From an uncultured Agathobaculum sp. (GTDB lineage Bacteria; Bacillota; Clostridia; Oscillospirales; Butyricicoccaceae), in NCBI RefSeq assembly GCF_944384735.1, contig NZ_CALWUN010000009.1, positions 1 to 47,088 of the forward strand: a stretch of 47,088 bases of DNA. Direction: 5' to 3'. A model generated the notes under the pieces. It saw only the letters and a program-made list of their open reading frames with translations. It was not told the origin of the DNA and did no database searches. Shown in pieces: positions 1-8,109 of the stretch; position 1 is the stretch's first letter, and the number at the start of each line of letters is the position of its first letter. A program made the translations under genes and the position numbers.

Positions 1-2148
1 TCGTCGACCAACCTGATGAGCTCGGCGTTCTTCCAGCCCAGCATCATTACGTCGCTCGGCGAGAATGCAAGCAAGATTTCGGCGTCCGGCAGCACCACCA
101 GCGATATCAAGATCACAGGCGTAACGCATCTGGCGCAGACCGAAACCATCAGCTTTACCGGCCTGAATAAGGCCTCCGATCCCAACAGCCTCGACGCGTA
201 TAAAACGATTACAGGCACAGTGGTGGATTTAACAGCAGAGCAAAACGTCAGTAAGTTGGCAGGCAAGATCTTGGCGTTTGAATACAATAACAAAGATTTT
301 ACCATTCAGTTTAGCAGTGATACGGAATATAAAAGCGCACAAGATGTGGCTAGGGAGATCAATGAGCAACTGGATAAACTGTCCATTACTTATGAAAGCG
401 GTTCCAGCAAGAAGCTGAGTGAGCTGATTGAAGCAAAAGCGGATGAAAGCGGAAATTTCTTGTTGGAATTTAAAGATCCGAATGAATCCAGCACACTGAA
501 ATTGAAGGATTCTACGTCTGCGTCTGTGTTCGAGGCACTGCATCTGGATAAGGATGCTACAATGGGCAAGGGTGAGACCATTAAGGCAAGCAGTGCGGTT
601 AACGAGGATTCCTTGTTTCAGAAAGTTTCTACGGGTGAATTGCTCGCAGGAGCATCCATGAACGTGACCTATAATGGCACGACGGCGACCATCAAGATGC
701 CTGAAAAGGAGGAATTGGAGAAAATCCTCTCTTCGGGGAATGCTGCTGGGGATTTATCTGACTATCTGCAGACCCAGTTTGATCAGGCGTTTGGATACAA
801 TCGCATCAAAGTGGACGGTGGCAGCGGAGATAAGTTCCAGTTAAGCTTGAAGGTTCAGGGTGAGAATGATACGCTGGTCATCAATTCTGGTTCGTCGAGT
901 CTGGTAGGCGCAAACAGTATTTTTGGCTTGGAGGCGGGCGCATCTAACCGCATCAACACCAGCAAAACCATTGGGGAACTAATGGGTGATAATTTTTCGG
1001 GCATCTTTGAGATCAATGGTGTAAAGATTGGCGAGTATACGGCGGATACAACGCTCGATACCATTATAAGCGAGATCAATAGCAATGAGCAGGCGGGCGT
1101 GAAGGTCAGCTATTCGTCTACCACCAACCAGTTTGTATTTACATCTACGCATGGCGGTACCGGAGGCCAGATTGAGATCAGCGCGAAAACAACGGACGGC
1201 CAAGAAAATCTGGCGGCAAAGTTGTTCGGAACCGTGAAGTATGATGACAGCGGGAATATTACAAGTGAAAGTCAACGTGGAACAGATCAGGGTATTAATA
1301 TCATTAGGGGACGGGATGCTGAGATAACCGCCCTCATCAATGGTGTATCAAAGACTTTGACCAGCGGCACCAACACGTTTAACATCGACGGTTTCACGGT
1401 TACCGCGAACGGTACGTTTACAAGTGGTGAGAGCGTTTCCTTTGATAAAAAGGTGGACGTGGATAAGGTCGTCGACGCGGTCAAGAGTTTCGTCGAGGAT
1501 TACAACAAGGTTCTCGCAGAGATCAACGAGCAGTATACCACCCAGCCCGACCATGATAAGGATTATAAGCCGCTGACCGATGACCAGAAGGCAGATATGA
1601 CCGAAAAGCAGATCGAAGAGTACGAAGCCAAGGCAAAGCAGGGGCTGCTGTTCGGCGATAATGATCTGGGCGGCCTGTCGAGCGGTCTGCGTTTTGTATT
1701 CTCTGGTTTGGATCTGGATGCAATCGGCATCAGTGTATCGAGCAGCTACTCGGATAAGGGAAAGCTTGTGCTGGATGAAAGCAAGCTGCGTTCGGCGCTG
1801 GCCAGCGATCCGGAAGCGGTTTCGGATGCACTGGCTGGCTCGGGGGACGGAACCGACGGTGCAATGTCCCGCCTGAAGGTGCAGCTTGATAAATATGCAT
1901 CGACAACCGGCGCGACTAAGGGCATCCTGATCCAAAAGGCTGGTTCGCAGTACTCGCCGATGGCGCTGCTGCAGAATACGCTGCAGGATAAGATCGACAG
2001 CTACGACGATATCATCGATAGCCTGACCGACAAGCTCAACGATAAGATCGATTACTACACCTCCAAGTTCAGCAAGCTGGAAATGCTGATCGCGCAGATG
2101 AATTCGCAGAGCTCGTATTTGGCGAGTTTGGGCGGAGGAAGCTATTGA
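1..2148 (+). CDS. fliD: FliD, flagellar filament cap (hook-associated protein 2), 5' end missing
   Basis: The frame is open from base 1, so the gene starts upstream of the window. The first residues seen (SSTNLMSSAFFQPS) match the segment that follows the N-terminal coiled coil of FliD, so roughly the first 80-100 residues are missing. FliD forms the cap under which flagellin folds as it leaves the export channel. The C-terminal part (about 1450-2148) has the usual helical FliD_C features: a DYNKVLAEINEQYTT-type helix, a GISVSSSYSDKGKLVLDE strand region and a final coiled coil. The middle, about 180-1440, is visibly poorer in G+C than the ends and carries the surface-exposed variable domains. 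It is followed by fliS, its usual partner. The identification is firm; the true start cannot be seen. Confidence 0.95.
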   Translation, partial: SSTNLMSSAFFQPSIITSLGENASKISASGSTTSDIKITGVTHLAQTETISFTGLNKASDPNSLDAYKTITGTVVDLTAEQNVSKLAGKILAFEYNNKDFTIQFSSDTEYKSAQDVAREINEQLDKLSITYESGSSKKLSELIEAKADESGNFLLEFKDPNESSTLKLKDSTSASVFEALHLDKDATMGKGETIKASSAVNEDSLFQKVSTGELLAGASMNVTYNGTTATIKMPEKEELEKILSSGNAAGDLSDYLQTQFDQAFGYNRIKVDGGSGDKFQLSLKVQGENDTLVINSGSSSLVGANSIFGLEAGASNRINTSKTIGELMGDNFSGIFEINGVKIGEYTADTTLDTIISEINSNEQAGVKVSYSSTTNQFVFTSTHGGTGGQIEISAKTTDGQENLAAKLFGTVKYDDSGNITSESQRGTDQGINIIRGRDAEITALINGVSKTLTSGTNTFNIDGFTVTANGTFTSGESVSFDKKVDVDKVVDAVKSFVEDYNKVLAEINEQYTTQPDHDKDYKPLTDDQKADMTEKQIEEYEAKAKQGLLFGDNDLGGLSSGLRFVFSGLDLDAIGISVSSSYSDKGKLVLDESKLRSALASDPEAVSDALAGSGDGTDGAMSRLKVQLDKYASTTGATKGILIQKAGSQYSPMALLQNTLQDKIDSYDDIIDSLTDKLNDKIDYYTSKFSKLEMLIAQMNSQSSYLASLGGGSY

Positions 2149-2172
2149 CAATTGGAATTGCTGGTATATAAT
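2145..2172 (+). promoter_or_regulatory. Consensus sigma-A promoter for fliS
   Basis: TTGACA at 2145-2150 and TATAAT at 2167-2172 are both perfect matches, separated by 16 bases. The -35 box overlaps the fliD stop codon (TGA, 2146-2148). The start site would fall near 2180, just before the fliS ribosome site GGACGGGG (2181-2188). This gives fliS and the genes after it a source of expression independent of fliD. Confidence 0.75.
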
Positions 2173-2198
2173 ATTAGGAAGGACGGGGTATTCCGGCT

Positions 2199-2570
2199 AT
2201 GGATGTACATGGCTATCAGCAATATAAGGAACAGTCTATCAATACCATGACGCCGGGCGAGCTGCTGATGCTGTTGTATGATGAACTCATCAAGCGGCTC
2301 ACCCGCGCGGAAATCGCCTTGAAAAACGAAAATTATTCGCTCTTTGAGGAATCAATTCTCCGTTGCCGGGAAATCCTAAGGTACCTGGATGATACCCTTG
2401 ACCCCCAGTATCCGATCAGCCGCGACCTGCACCGGCTGTACGATTACTTTTCGTACGAATTGAGCCGCGTGCAGGCCGGACGGAATGCCAAGGTGCTGGC
2501 GGAGGTCAAACCGCGTCTGACAGACCTGCGTGATACATTCCGTCAGGCGCAGAAGGCGGGTGGAGTATGA
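2199..2570 (+). CDS. fliS: FliS, flagellin export chaperone
   Basis: A 123-residue protein of normal FliS length and sequence. The N-terminal YQQYKEQSINTMTPGELLML segment is the family hallmark, followed by the four-helix bundle with an LYDYFSYEL motif. FliS binds the C-terminal tail of flagellin in the cytoplasm, preventing early polymerisation and delivering it to the export gate. The start ATG has a GGACGGGG ribosome site about ten bases upstream. It sits directly behind fliD, as in most Firmicutes, and shares an ATGA overlap with the next gene, so the two are probably translationally coupled. A perfect sigma-A promoter lies 27 bases before the start codon. Confidence 0.96.
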   Translation: MDVHGYQQYKEQSINTMTPGELLMLLYDELIKRLTRAEIALKNENYSLFEESILRCREILRYLDDTLDPQYPISRDLHRLYDYFSYELSRVQAGRNAKVLAEVKPRLTDLRDTFRQAQKAGGV

Positions 2571-2938
2571 ACGAGCAATGGATGACGCTGCTGGTGCAGC
2601 TGAAAAAACGCTACTCCGCCTTGACCGAGGTCTATGACCTGACCGTGCAGATGGGCGAAGCGCTTGACCGGGACGATGGCCAGTCATTCAGCATGCTGTT
2701 GTCCATGCGTCAGGAGCCGCTGCTCCGGATGCAGGAACTGGATCAGAACATCCGGCGCATTGGGGAGACCAGTGCGCCGGAGATACAGGGACGGTGGCAG
2801 TCGCTGCAGGATGGCGACGCGCCGCACAGCGCGGATGAGGACATGGTCGTCAAGCAAATGCAGCAGAATAAGCGTCTGATCGACCGGCTGGTGCCGCTCG
2901 ACAGCAGGATCAACCAATCTTTGGCTGGAAGAAAGTAA
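2567..2938 (+). CDS. FliT/FlgN-like flagellar export chaperone
   Basis: A 123-residue, mostly helical and charged protein (MNEQWMTLLVQLKKRYSAL at the start) with no signal peptide or membrane segment. Its place immediately after fliS, with a four-base ATGA overlap, and its length match the small FliT/FlgN-type chaperones found after fliS in Firmicutes. Those chaperones hold filament-cap or hook-junction proteins before export. A heptad-like arrangement runs through residues 30-70 and again near the C terminus. Sequence similarity in this family is weak, so the call rests mostly on position, size and helical character. FliT (for FliD) is the more likely role because fliD is next to it. Confidence 0.7.
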   Translation: MNEQWMTLLVQLKKRYSALTEVYDLTVQMGEALDRDDGQSFSMLLSMRQEPLLRMQELDQNIRRIGETSAPEIQGRWQSLQDGDAPHSADEDMVVKQMQQNKRLIDRLVPLDSRINQSLAGRK

Positions 2939-2942
2939 GCGC

Positions 2943-3842
2943 GTGAAAAAACGCTCATGGAAAAAAAGAATAGGTGTCTTTCTGCTCGTGCTGATCTTCA
3001 TTGGCGGGGCAGAGTTAGCTGCTTGTTACTGGCTGGATCCGCCGGTTTTCCACAAGGTGGTCGATCCCGTTTTGGAAAAAGCGGAGGGAGCGTGGCGCAC
3101 CGGCAGTGAGCAGGTGCGCCGCTTTGCATGTGGCGTGCAGGAAAAAATTGCCGAACGCATCGCCCTGCGTCAGCAGGAGATCATTCAGGAGCAGCAGGAG
3201 CAGATCGAGTCGCAGCAGGCCGGCGAACCGGCGATTCTGGGCGGCGGCATCGATGTGACGGATCCGACGGTCACCGAGCTGGTGACCCGTGACGGGCAGG
3301 AGGTTCTGACAGGCGGTTCGGTTTCCATCTGCTATTTTGCGCAGAGCGATCCGGCATGGAAGGACCAGCCCTATGGTACCGACCGGGTCGGACCGTACGG
3401 CTGCGGGCCGACGGCGTTGGCCATGGCGGTCCGAAGCCTGACCGACACGCCGACCGATCCGGCGGCGATGGCGGAATGGTGCAGTAAAAACGGTTTCTGG
3501 GCTGCCAAAAGCGGCTCTTACCATACAATCGTGCGCGGTGTGGCCAGCGCGTTTGGGCTGGAATGCACCTCGCTCAGTTCTATGACGCCGGAAAGCCTGC
3601 GTATGCAGCTGTCGGGCGGACGCATTGCCGTAGCTTTGATGAGCCGCGGACATTTTACCAGCACAGGACATTTTATCCTGTTGCGCGGGGTCACCTTGGA
3701 AGGCAATATTCTGGTGGCTGACCCCAACAGCCGGCAGCGAAGCCTGCAGGAGTGGGATGCGTCGCTGATCCTCAATGAGCTCAGCAGCAGTTCGACCGCG
3801 GGGGCGCCGCTTTGGCTTCTGTCCAGACCGGCCGTGGAATAA
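2943..3842 (+). CDS. Membrane-anchored C39-family (papain-like) cysteine peptidase
   Basis: A 299-residue protein starting at GTG four bases after the previous stop. Residues 1-9 are basic and 10-29 form one membrane segment, so the rest should lie outside the cell. Residues 64-92 are a glutamine-rich helical stalk. From about residue 130 a C39-like peptidase domain follows: Gln134, nucleophile Cys154 in YGCGPTALAMA, His243 in TGHFILLRG and Asp260 in VADPNS, so the catalytic set looks complete. Relatives include the bacteriocin-leader peptidase fold and many secreted Peptidase_C39_2 proteins; no ABC transporter is fused to it. The substrate is unknown. Its place between flagellar chaperones and an FtsE-like ATPase suggests a wall or envelope step linked to the flagellum, which is inference. 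Confidence 0.82.
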   Translation: MKKRSWKKRIGVFLLVLIFIGGAELAACYWLDPPVFHKVVDPVLEKAEGAWRTGSEQVRRFACGVQEKIAERIALRQQEIIQEQQEQIESQQAGEPAILGGGIDVTDPTVTELVTRDGQEVLTGGSVSICYFAQSDPAWKDQPYGTDRVGPYGCGPTALAMAVRSLTDTPTDPAAMAEWCSKNGFWAAKSGSYHTIVRGVASAFGLECTSLSSMTPESLRMQLSGGRIAVALMSRGHFTSTGHFILLRGVTLEGNILVADPNSRQRSLQEWDASLILNELSSSSTAGAPLWLLSRPAVE

Positions 3843-3875
3843 GCTGGTTGGTACAGTGGAAGGGGAGTCGGAATC

Positions 3876-4595
3876 GTGCCGCAGATTGAAATACAGCATG
3901 TGAAGAAATATTTCACCAACGATCAAAAACGGATTGCGGCAATCAATGATGTTTCCCTATCGATCGAGCAGGGCGAGTTTGTCTTTATCATAGGCAGCAG
4001 CGGAGCGGGAAAAACCACGCTGCTGCGTTTGCTTGCCAATCAGATTCCCGTGGATGACGGGCGGATCTGGGTGGATAATCTGGAATTGACCCGCCTGCGG
4101 AGCTGGCACCGCGCGGCATATCGTCGCATGATCGGTCAGGTCTGGCAGGATGCAAGTTTGGTGCGCAAAAAGACGGTCCGGCAGAATCTGGAGCTGGTGC
4201 AACGGGCGCTTGGGATAAAATCCAAGGTGATCCCGACGCACACCAGCAAGGCGCTGTCGATTGTTGGCATGCGCGCAATGGAGGACCGGTATCCGTTTGA
4301 ACTGTCCGGCGGGCAGGTAAAAATGGTGGAGCTGGCGCGGGCAATCGTTTGCCAGCCGCCCATCCTGCTGGTGGATGAGATCACGGCCAACCTCGACTAC
4401 GATACCGGCTGGGATATCATGAACCTCCTCAGTGAGATCAACCGATGCGGGACAACGGTGATCATGGCGACCCATGCAAAGGACTTCGTCAACATCATGT
4501 GCCGCCGGGTGGTGACGCTGGTGGCCGGTAAGGTCGCCGGCGACGTTGAAAAAGGCAAATATGGCGAGTTAAGAGCAACGAGTCGATTTGAATAA
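3876..4595 (+). CDS. FtsE-like ABC ATPase without a permease gene
   Basis: A 239-residue single nucleotide-binding domain. Visible motifs are Walker A GSSGAGKT (40-47), a Q-loop near Gln91, signature LSGGQVKMVELARA (143 on), Walker B ILLVDE (163-168) and switch His200 in MATH. Length and overall pattern resemble FtsE or LolD-type ATPases. It starts at GTG with AGGGGAG eight bases upstream. An FtsX-type or other permease would be expected directly downstream, but a chemoreceptor follows and no permease gene is seen in the window. The neighbour upstream is a membrane-anchored peptidase. It could serve a permease encoded elsewhere or be a regulatory ATPase. ATPase identity is sure; the FtsE assignment is only by resemblance. 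Confidence 0.85.
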   Translation: MPQIEIQHVKKYFTNDQKRIAAINDVSLSIEQGEFVFIIGSSGAGKTTLLRLLANQIPVDDGRIWVDNLELTRLRSWHRAAYRRMIGQVWQDASLVRKKTVRQNLELVQRALGIKSKVIPTHTSKALSIVGMRAMEDRYPFELSGGQVKMVELARAIVCQPPILLVDEITANLDYDTGWDIMNLLSEINRCGTTVIMATHAKDFVNIMCRRVVTLVAGKVAGDVEKGKYGELRATSRFE

Positions 4596-4628
4596 AAAGA
4601 AATTTATATTATAGGGGGCAAACCATTT

Positions 4629-6482
4629 ATGCGACTACGGGACATGAAAATCAGTCACAGGCTAATTTTGGGCTTTGTGATACCGGTAACTTTGTCGATC
4701 ATCTTGTTTACGATTTCGGTTTGCAGCATGTTTTCGCTGCGCGGCCGGTATGAGAGCCTGTTGTCCGATGATGTCGTGCTTGAGCAGCAGATCCTGAATT
4801 GCCGTATCCAGATAAACGCGGCGGCCCGCTATACGCGCGATATTGTGTTGGATACCGAAAAGGAGAACTACAATACCAACCAGCAGTCGCTCAACAGCGC
4901 GTTGGATGAGCTGGGTACGGCGCGGGACTACATATCCGACCACTATATGCTGGACGACGGGCAGGACAAAAGCTATATCGCCGCCGTGCAGGCGTGGGAG
5001 AATGTCATCCCCAGAATCACCAGCGCGGTAGACGCGGATAATTTTGACGAAGCCAGGACCATTCTGGTCAACGAAGGCACGCCGGCGCTTAATGAGCTGC
5101 GCGACGTAGCCAAGCAGATGACCAACACCATCGACGCGCACATCACGGAGGTCGAGCACGAGCAGCAGCAGCTGATCGTATTGCTGATGATCCTGATGAT
5201 CGGCTTGCTGGTCTTGTTCCTTATCCTGATCGTGATCTTTGCGGTCGGCCTGATCCGTTCGATCCTCAAGCCGCTCAGCGAGACGCATCAGGTGCTGGTG
5301 GAAATGAGCACGGGCGACATGAGCCGGGATATTACATACGAGGGCAAGGACGAGTTCGGCGACATGGCCGACGCGCTCCGCTCGACGCAGACCATGCTGT
5401 CGTCCGCATGCAGTGAGATCACCCGCATCGCCACCGCCATGGTGGACGGCGACTTCCGCGTCAACTGTGAGGTAGAACTGCCGGGTTCCTTCCATACCAT
5501 TACGGAGGCGCTGGCGCAGCTGACCAAGCAGATGCGCCAGATGATTGCCAACGTCAAGTCCTCGGTCGATCAGGTCGCGGCGGGCGCCGATCAGGTGTCC
5601 AACGGCGCGCAGTCGCTGGCCCAAGGCGCAACCGAGCAGGCCAGCGCGGTCGAGCAGCTGTCGGCCAGCATCAATGATATTGCCACTGCGGCGCGCCGCA
5701 ACGCGGCTTCCGCCAAGGCGGCCAAGGAAAATGCCGATATGGCCGGCGCGCAGAACGCCGAGAGTCAGGAGCAGATGACGCAGATGATCGCTGCGATGAA
5801 CGACATCACCTCGACTTCGCAGGAGATCAGCAAGATCATCAAGACCATTGAGGATATCGCGTTCCAGACCAATATCCTTGCACTGAACGCTGCGGTCGAG
5901 GCCGCGCGCGCCGGCTCCGCCGGCAAGGGCTTCGCCGTCGTTGCCGATGAGGTGCGCAACCTTGCGTCCAAGTCTGCCGAGGCGGCCAAGAACACGACGG
6001 CGCTGATCGAAAATTCGATCAAGGCGGTCGAGAACGGCTCGAATATCGCGCACGCTGCGGCGGAAACGATCACGACCAGCACGGAGCTGACCACCAAGGC
6101 TGTCGAGCAGATGACCCAGATCGCCAAGGCGGCAGAGCAAGAGTCCGAATCTATCGAGAATATCACACAGGGTATCGACCAGATCGCAACGGTCGTGCAG
6201 ACCAACTCCGCGACGAGCGAGGAATCCGCCGCAGCCAGTCAGGAGCTTTCTTCCCAGGCGCATATGCTGCATCAGGTATTTGCTGCGTTCCGCGTCGGTG
6301 CGGACGACGAGACCACGGGTGGCGCTTCGTTTGCTGCAACGGATTTTGACAGCTTAAACTCCACCCCGGCATTCAGCGGCAGCTCTTATGCAGGAGGTAG
6401 TTCCCCCGCGTCGGGGGATACCTTTCCCGCAAAGCAGCGCAGCTTCGCTGGCCCCAACTTCGACGACCAGGGAAAATATTAA
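4629..6482 (+). CDS. Methyl-accepting chemotaxis protein, four-helix-bundle sensor
   Basis: A 617-residue chemoreceptor. Membrane segments lie at about 13-33 and 182-206. Between them is an all-helical periplasmic-side bundle of 4HB_MCP type. A HAMP domain follows (about 207-260), then a second HAMP-like stretch containing [13 protein letters not shown], and the signalling hairpin with its invariant tip ([19 protein letters not shown]). The last 55 residues form a Gly/Ser-rich tail ending in FDDQGKY, a type of ending seen in many Firmicute receptors. The ribosome site AGGGGG is 11 bases before ATG; a second ATG six codons later is possible. It follows the ATPase gene by 33 bases without a visible promoter. 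Its 3' end overlaps a hemerythrin gene by 95 bases. Confidence 0.95.
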   Translation: MRLRDMKISHRLILGFVIPVTLSIILFTISVCSMFSLRGRYESLLSDDVVLEQQILNCRIQINAAARYTRDIVLDTEKENYNTNQQSLNSALDELGTARDYISDHYMLDDGQDKSYIAAVQAWENVIPRITSAVDADNFDEARTILVNEGTPALNELRDVAKQMTNTIDAHITEVEHEQQQLIVLLMILMIGLLVLFLILIVIFAVGLIRSILKPLSETHQVLVEMSTGDMSRDITYEGKDEFGDMADALRSTQTMLSSACSEITRIATAMVDGDFRVNCEVELPGSFHTITEALAQLTKQMRQMIANVKSSVDQVAAGADQVSNGAQSLAQGATEQASAVEQLSASINDIATAARRNAASAKAAKENADMAGAQNAESQEQMTQMIAAMNDITSTSQEISKIIKTIEDIAFQTNILALNAAVEAARAGSAGKGFAVVADEVRNLASKSAEAAKNTTALIENSIKAVENGSNIAHAAAETITTSTELTTKAVEQMTQIAKAAEQESESIENITQGIDQIATVVQTNSATSEESAAASQELSSQAHMLHQVFAAFRVGADDETTGGASFAATDFDSLNSTPAFSGSSYAGGSSPASGDTFPAKQRSFAGPNFDDQGKY

Positions 6483-6891
6483 GCAATATCGCGTCACGCC
6501 GGATCTGGAGACCGGCAATGAGCTGATCGACTCCGAACACCGCGCACTGTTCGACGCGATCAATGATTTGTTGTATGCATGCCACACTGGCCGCGGGCGC
6601 GACCAGATCGGCGAAACCGCCGAATTCCTTGCCGATTATGTCGACAAGCATTTCAGCGATGAGGAAGAGCTGCAGCTTGACAACAACTATCCGCATTATG
6701 AACCGCATCATGCGTTCCATGTGGAATATGAGGGCAGGATCCGCGCGCTGGCGGACGACATCCGCGCCAACGGCCCCACGGTAAAGAGCCTGAGCGATGT
6801 CAACACCGAGGCGGGCGTGCTGATCAACCATATCCGCCACGAGGATAAGCGGCTTGCGGCGTACCTGCGCAGCAGGAATCGCAACAAGTAA
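6388..6891 (+). CDS. Bacteriohemerythrin (di-iron O2-binding protein), overlapping the receptor gene
   Basis: Residues from about 33 on ([20 protein letters not shown]) form a hemerythrin domain. Iron ligands are visible as His in DSEHRALF, then HFSDEEELQ (His and Glu), then YEPHHAFH and a late NHIRHED, so the di-iron site looks complete. The domain binds oxygen reversibly and may sense or buffer O2 or NO. The only in-frame ATG before the domain is 6388, inside the receptor gene in another frame and without a good ribosome site; ATT 6478 is the only start-like triplet near the domain. It is therefore either translated by coupling to the receptor or was once fused to it. The first 30 residues, which read against the receptor tail, are doubtful. 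Confidence 0.85.
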   Translation: MQEVVPPRRGIPFPQSSAASLAPTSTTRENIKQYRVTPDLETGNELIDSEHRALFDAINDLLYACHTGRGRDQIGETAEFLADYVDKHFSDEEELQLDNNYPHYEPHHAFHVEYEGRIRALADDIRANGPTVKSLSDVNTEAGVLINHIRHEDKRLAAYLRSRNRNK

Positions 6892-7120
6892 AGGGAATAC
6901 TTGCATCATTCGGCGCAGGCGCAGGGCAGCCCGTATCCGGCCTTTGCGCAGGCTGCCGCAGACGCAATGGTGCGGTGAGGTTCCAAAGCAAGGGATTTAC
7001 AATGGCTTTGCTGAAGGGTTTTATGGCGTAACATTTGACGGCCCCGCCGGGGCACCGCAGCAGGCGATCCGGCGGGACGGGGAAAATGGCTTGGAAAGAT
7101 AAGTAGGAGGAGGTAATGCG
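6892..7120 (+). other. Intergenic region with GC-rich inverted repeats
   Basis: These 229 bases have no convincing gene. Two inverted repeats are visible: GGCAGCC...GGCTGCC near 6926-6960 and CCCGCCGG...CCGGCGGG near 7043-7076. Neither is followed by a T-run, so they are not typical terminators. No sigma-28 or sigma-A promoter was recognised. The last bases hold the strong AGGAGGAGGT ribosome site of the next gene. Confidence 0.4.
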
Positions 7121-7579
7121 TTGAATTCATTTGCGCAGGCAGACGTTCAGGAAATCTTGGATCAGGTGATGCGCGATATGACCGAGCGCTATGCCGGCAT
7201 CCAGCTTTGCAAGCGTGATTCCGAACCCTCCGGTGATATTTGTACAGTGTACACCACGTTTGAGGGGAGTTATCACGGTCCGCTGGTGTTGTGTGCGGAT
7301 ACCGCGTTTATGACGCGGTTGGCGCAGCGCGTGTTGCAGGAGGAGATCATCGATCCAAACGACTTGGAGGACTTGGTAAAAGAATATTTTAACGTGATCT
7401 GCGGGCAGATCGTGGCCGGTCTGTTCCGGGCGTTTCATGTGCCGGCAAGCTTCCGGATTCCGGTTTTCTACTCGGGGCGGTTCATCCCAGACGGGGAAGA
7501 AGAGCTGCACGGCGTCATCAATTATACCAGTGACTGTAACGAAAGTGCGAAGCTGATCCATCAGCTAACCGCAGCCTGA
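7121..7579 (+). CDS. cheX: CheX-like CheY-P phosphatase
   Basis: A 152-residue protein of the CheC/CheX/FliY phosphatase fold. The catalytic signature D-x3-E-x2-N is intact at DLVKEYFN (Asp84, Glu88, Asn91), the spacing that in CheX supplies the Glu and Asn for attack on the aspartyl phosphate. It starts at TTG 7121, preceded by AGGAGGAGGT; the nearby ATG at 7116 would stop after two codons. There is only one phosphatase signature, as in CheX, against two in CheC. A response regulator follows after 41 bases, so the pair probably forms a two-gene phosphorelay unit. Fold and motif are clear; the exact target CheY is inferred. Confidence 0.82.
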   Translation: MNSFAQADVQEILDQVMRDMTERYAGIQLCKRDSEPSGDICTVYTTFEGSYHGPLVLCADTAFMTRLAQRVLQEEIIDPNDLEDLVKEYFNVICGQIVAGLFRAFHVPASFRIPVFYSGRFIPDGEEELHGVINYTSDCNESAKLIHQLTAA

Positions 7580-7620
7580 CGTGTTTTTTGTTGCAGACTG
7601 TGGAAAAGGAGCGTAACATT

Positions 7621-7983
7621 ATGTCAAAGAAAGTCATGGTTGTCGACGATTCACGCGTTGTGCATCTACAGATGAAGCGGATCCTCGCCGACACCGAGTA
7701 CCAGGTGGTGATTTGTTGCCAAAGCGGCGAGGAAGCCCTGGAAAAATACGATGAGATACAGCCGGATCTGGTCACGATGGATATTCTGATGCCGGGTATG
7801 ACCGGTCTGGAGGCGGCGCGTTTGCTGCTCCAATCCCATCCGCAGGCGCGTGTGCTGATGGTATCCTCGCTGGCCTACGACAATACGATCAACGAAGCGA
7901 GTGACATCGGCACGAAGGGCTTCATCTACAAACCGTTTGACCGGGAACAGCTCCTTTCGTCTTTGGCGTCTGCCTTTGCTTAA
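7621..7983 (+). CDS. CheY-like single-domain response regulator
   Basis: A 120-residue stand-alone receiver domain. Acid pocket Asp9-Asp10, phosphorylation site Asp54 in TMDILMPGMTG, Ser82 or Ser83 and Lys104 in YKPF are all present. The start ATG 7621 has AAAGGAG ten bases upstream; an upstream in-frame TTG at 7588 lacks a ribosome site. It has no output domain, so it acts by binding partners, and the CheX-like phosphatase directly upstream is an obvious one. A second, more typical motor CheY lies at 30488-30853. Whether this copy goes to the flagellar switch or another target cannot be told from sequence. Confidence 0.92.
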   Translation: MSKKVMVVDDSRVVHLQMKRILADTEYQVVICCQSGEEALEKYDEIQPDLVTMDILMPGMTGLEAARLLLQSHPQARVLMVSSLAYDNTINEASDIGTKGFIYKPFDREQLLSSLASAFA

Positions 7984-7999
7984 ACCGGTGCATCTGTTT

Positions 8000-8036
8000 A
8001 CAGGCTGCGTTCCCCGAAAGGGAGGGCGCAGCCTGT
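8000..8036 (+). terminator. Hairpin after the CheY-like gene, weak terminator
   Basis: ACAGGCTGCG (8000-8009) pairs with CGCAGCCTGT (8027-8036), a perfect 10-bp stem whose loop contains TCCCCGAAAGGGA, itself able to fold. No T-run follows, so it may slow or partly stop transcription, or protect the 3' end. Confidence 0.5.
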
Positions 8037-8049
8037 CGCCGTTACGGCG

Positions 8050-8076
8050 TTAACCGGCGGTGTTTGCTGCCGATAT
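8050..8076 (+). promoter_or_regulatory. Sigma-28 (FliA/SigD)-type promoter
   Basis: TTAA at 8050-8053, 15 bases, then GCCGATAT at 8069-8076. The second box is a perfect match to the known sigma-D -10 element GCCGATAT and the spacing is the usual 15. It lies 33 bases before the start codon of the G5/3D-domain gene. Three similar sites occur in front of other stand-alone genes in this window. Confidence 0.75.
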
Positions 8077-8109
8077 CATATCAGACTATGGTGAAAGGGG
8101 ACTGGCGGC

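Noticed and set aside
6468-6490. Programmed frameshift joining the receptor to the hemerythrin
   Set aside because: No slippery heptamer or stimulating hairpin fits the +1 shift needed, and the receptor ends in a normal GKY tail. A sequencing or evolutionary frameshift stays open as a finding.
6900-7000. Possible cyclic-di-GMP riboswitch (GCGCAGGGCAGCC stretch)
   Set aside because: Only short pieces resemble the conserved core; the expected stems and the tetraloop-receptor parts are not seen.
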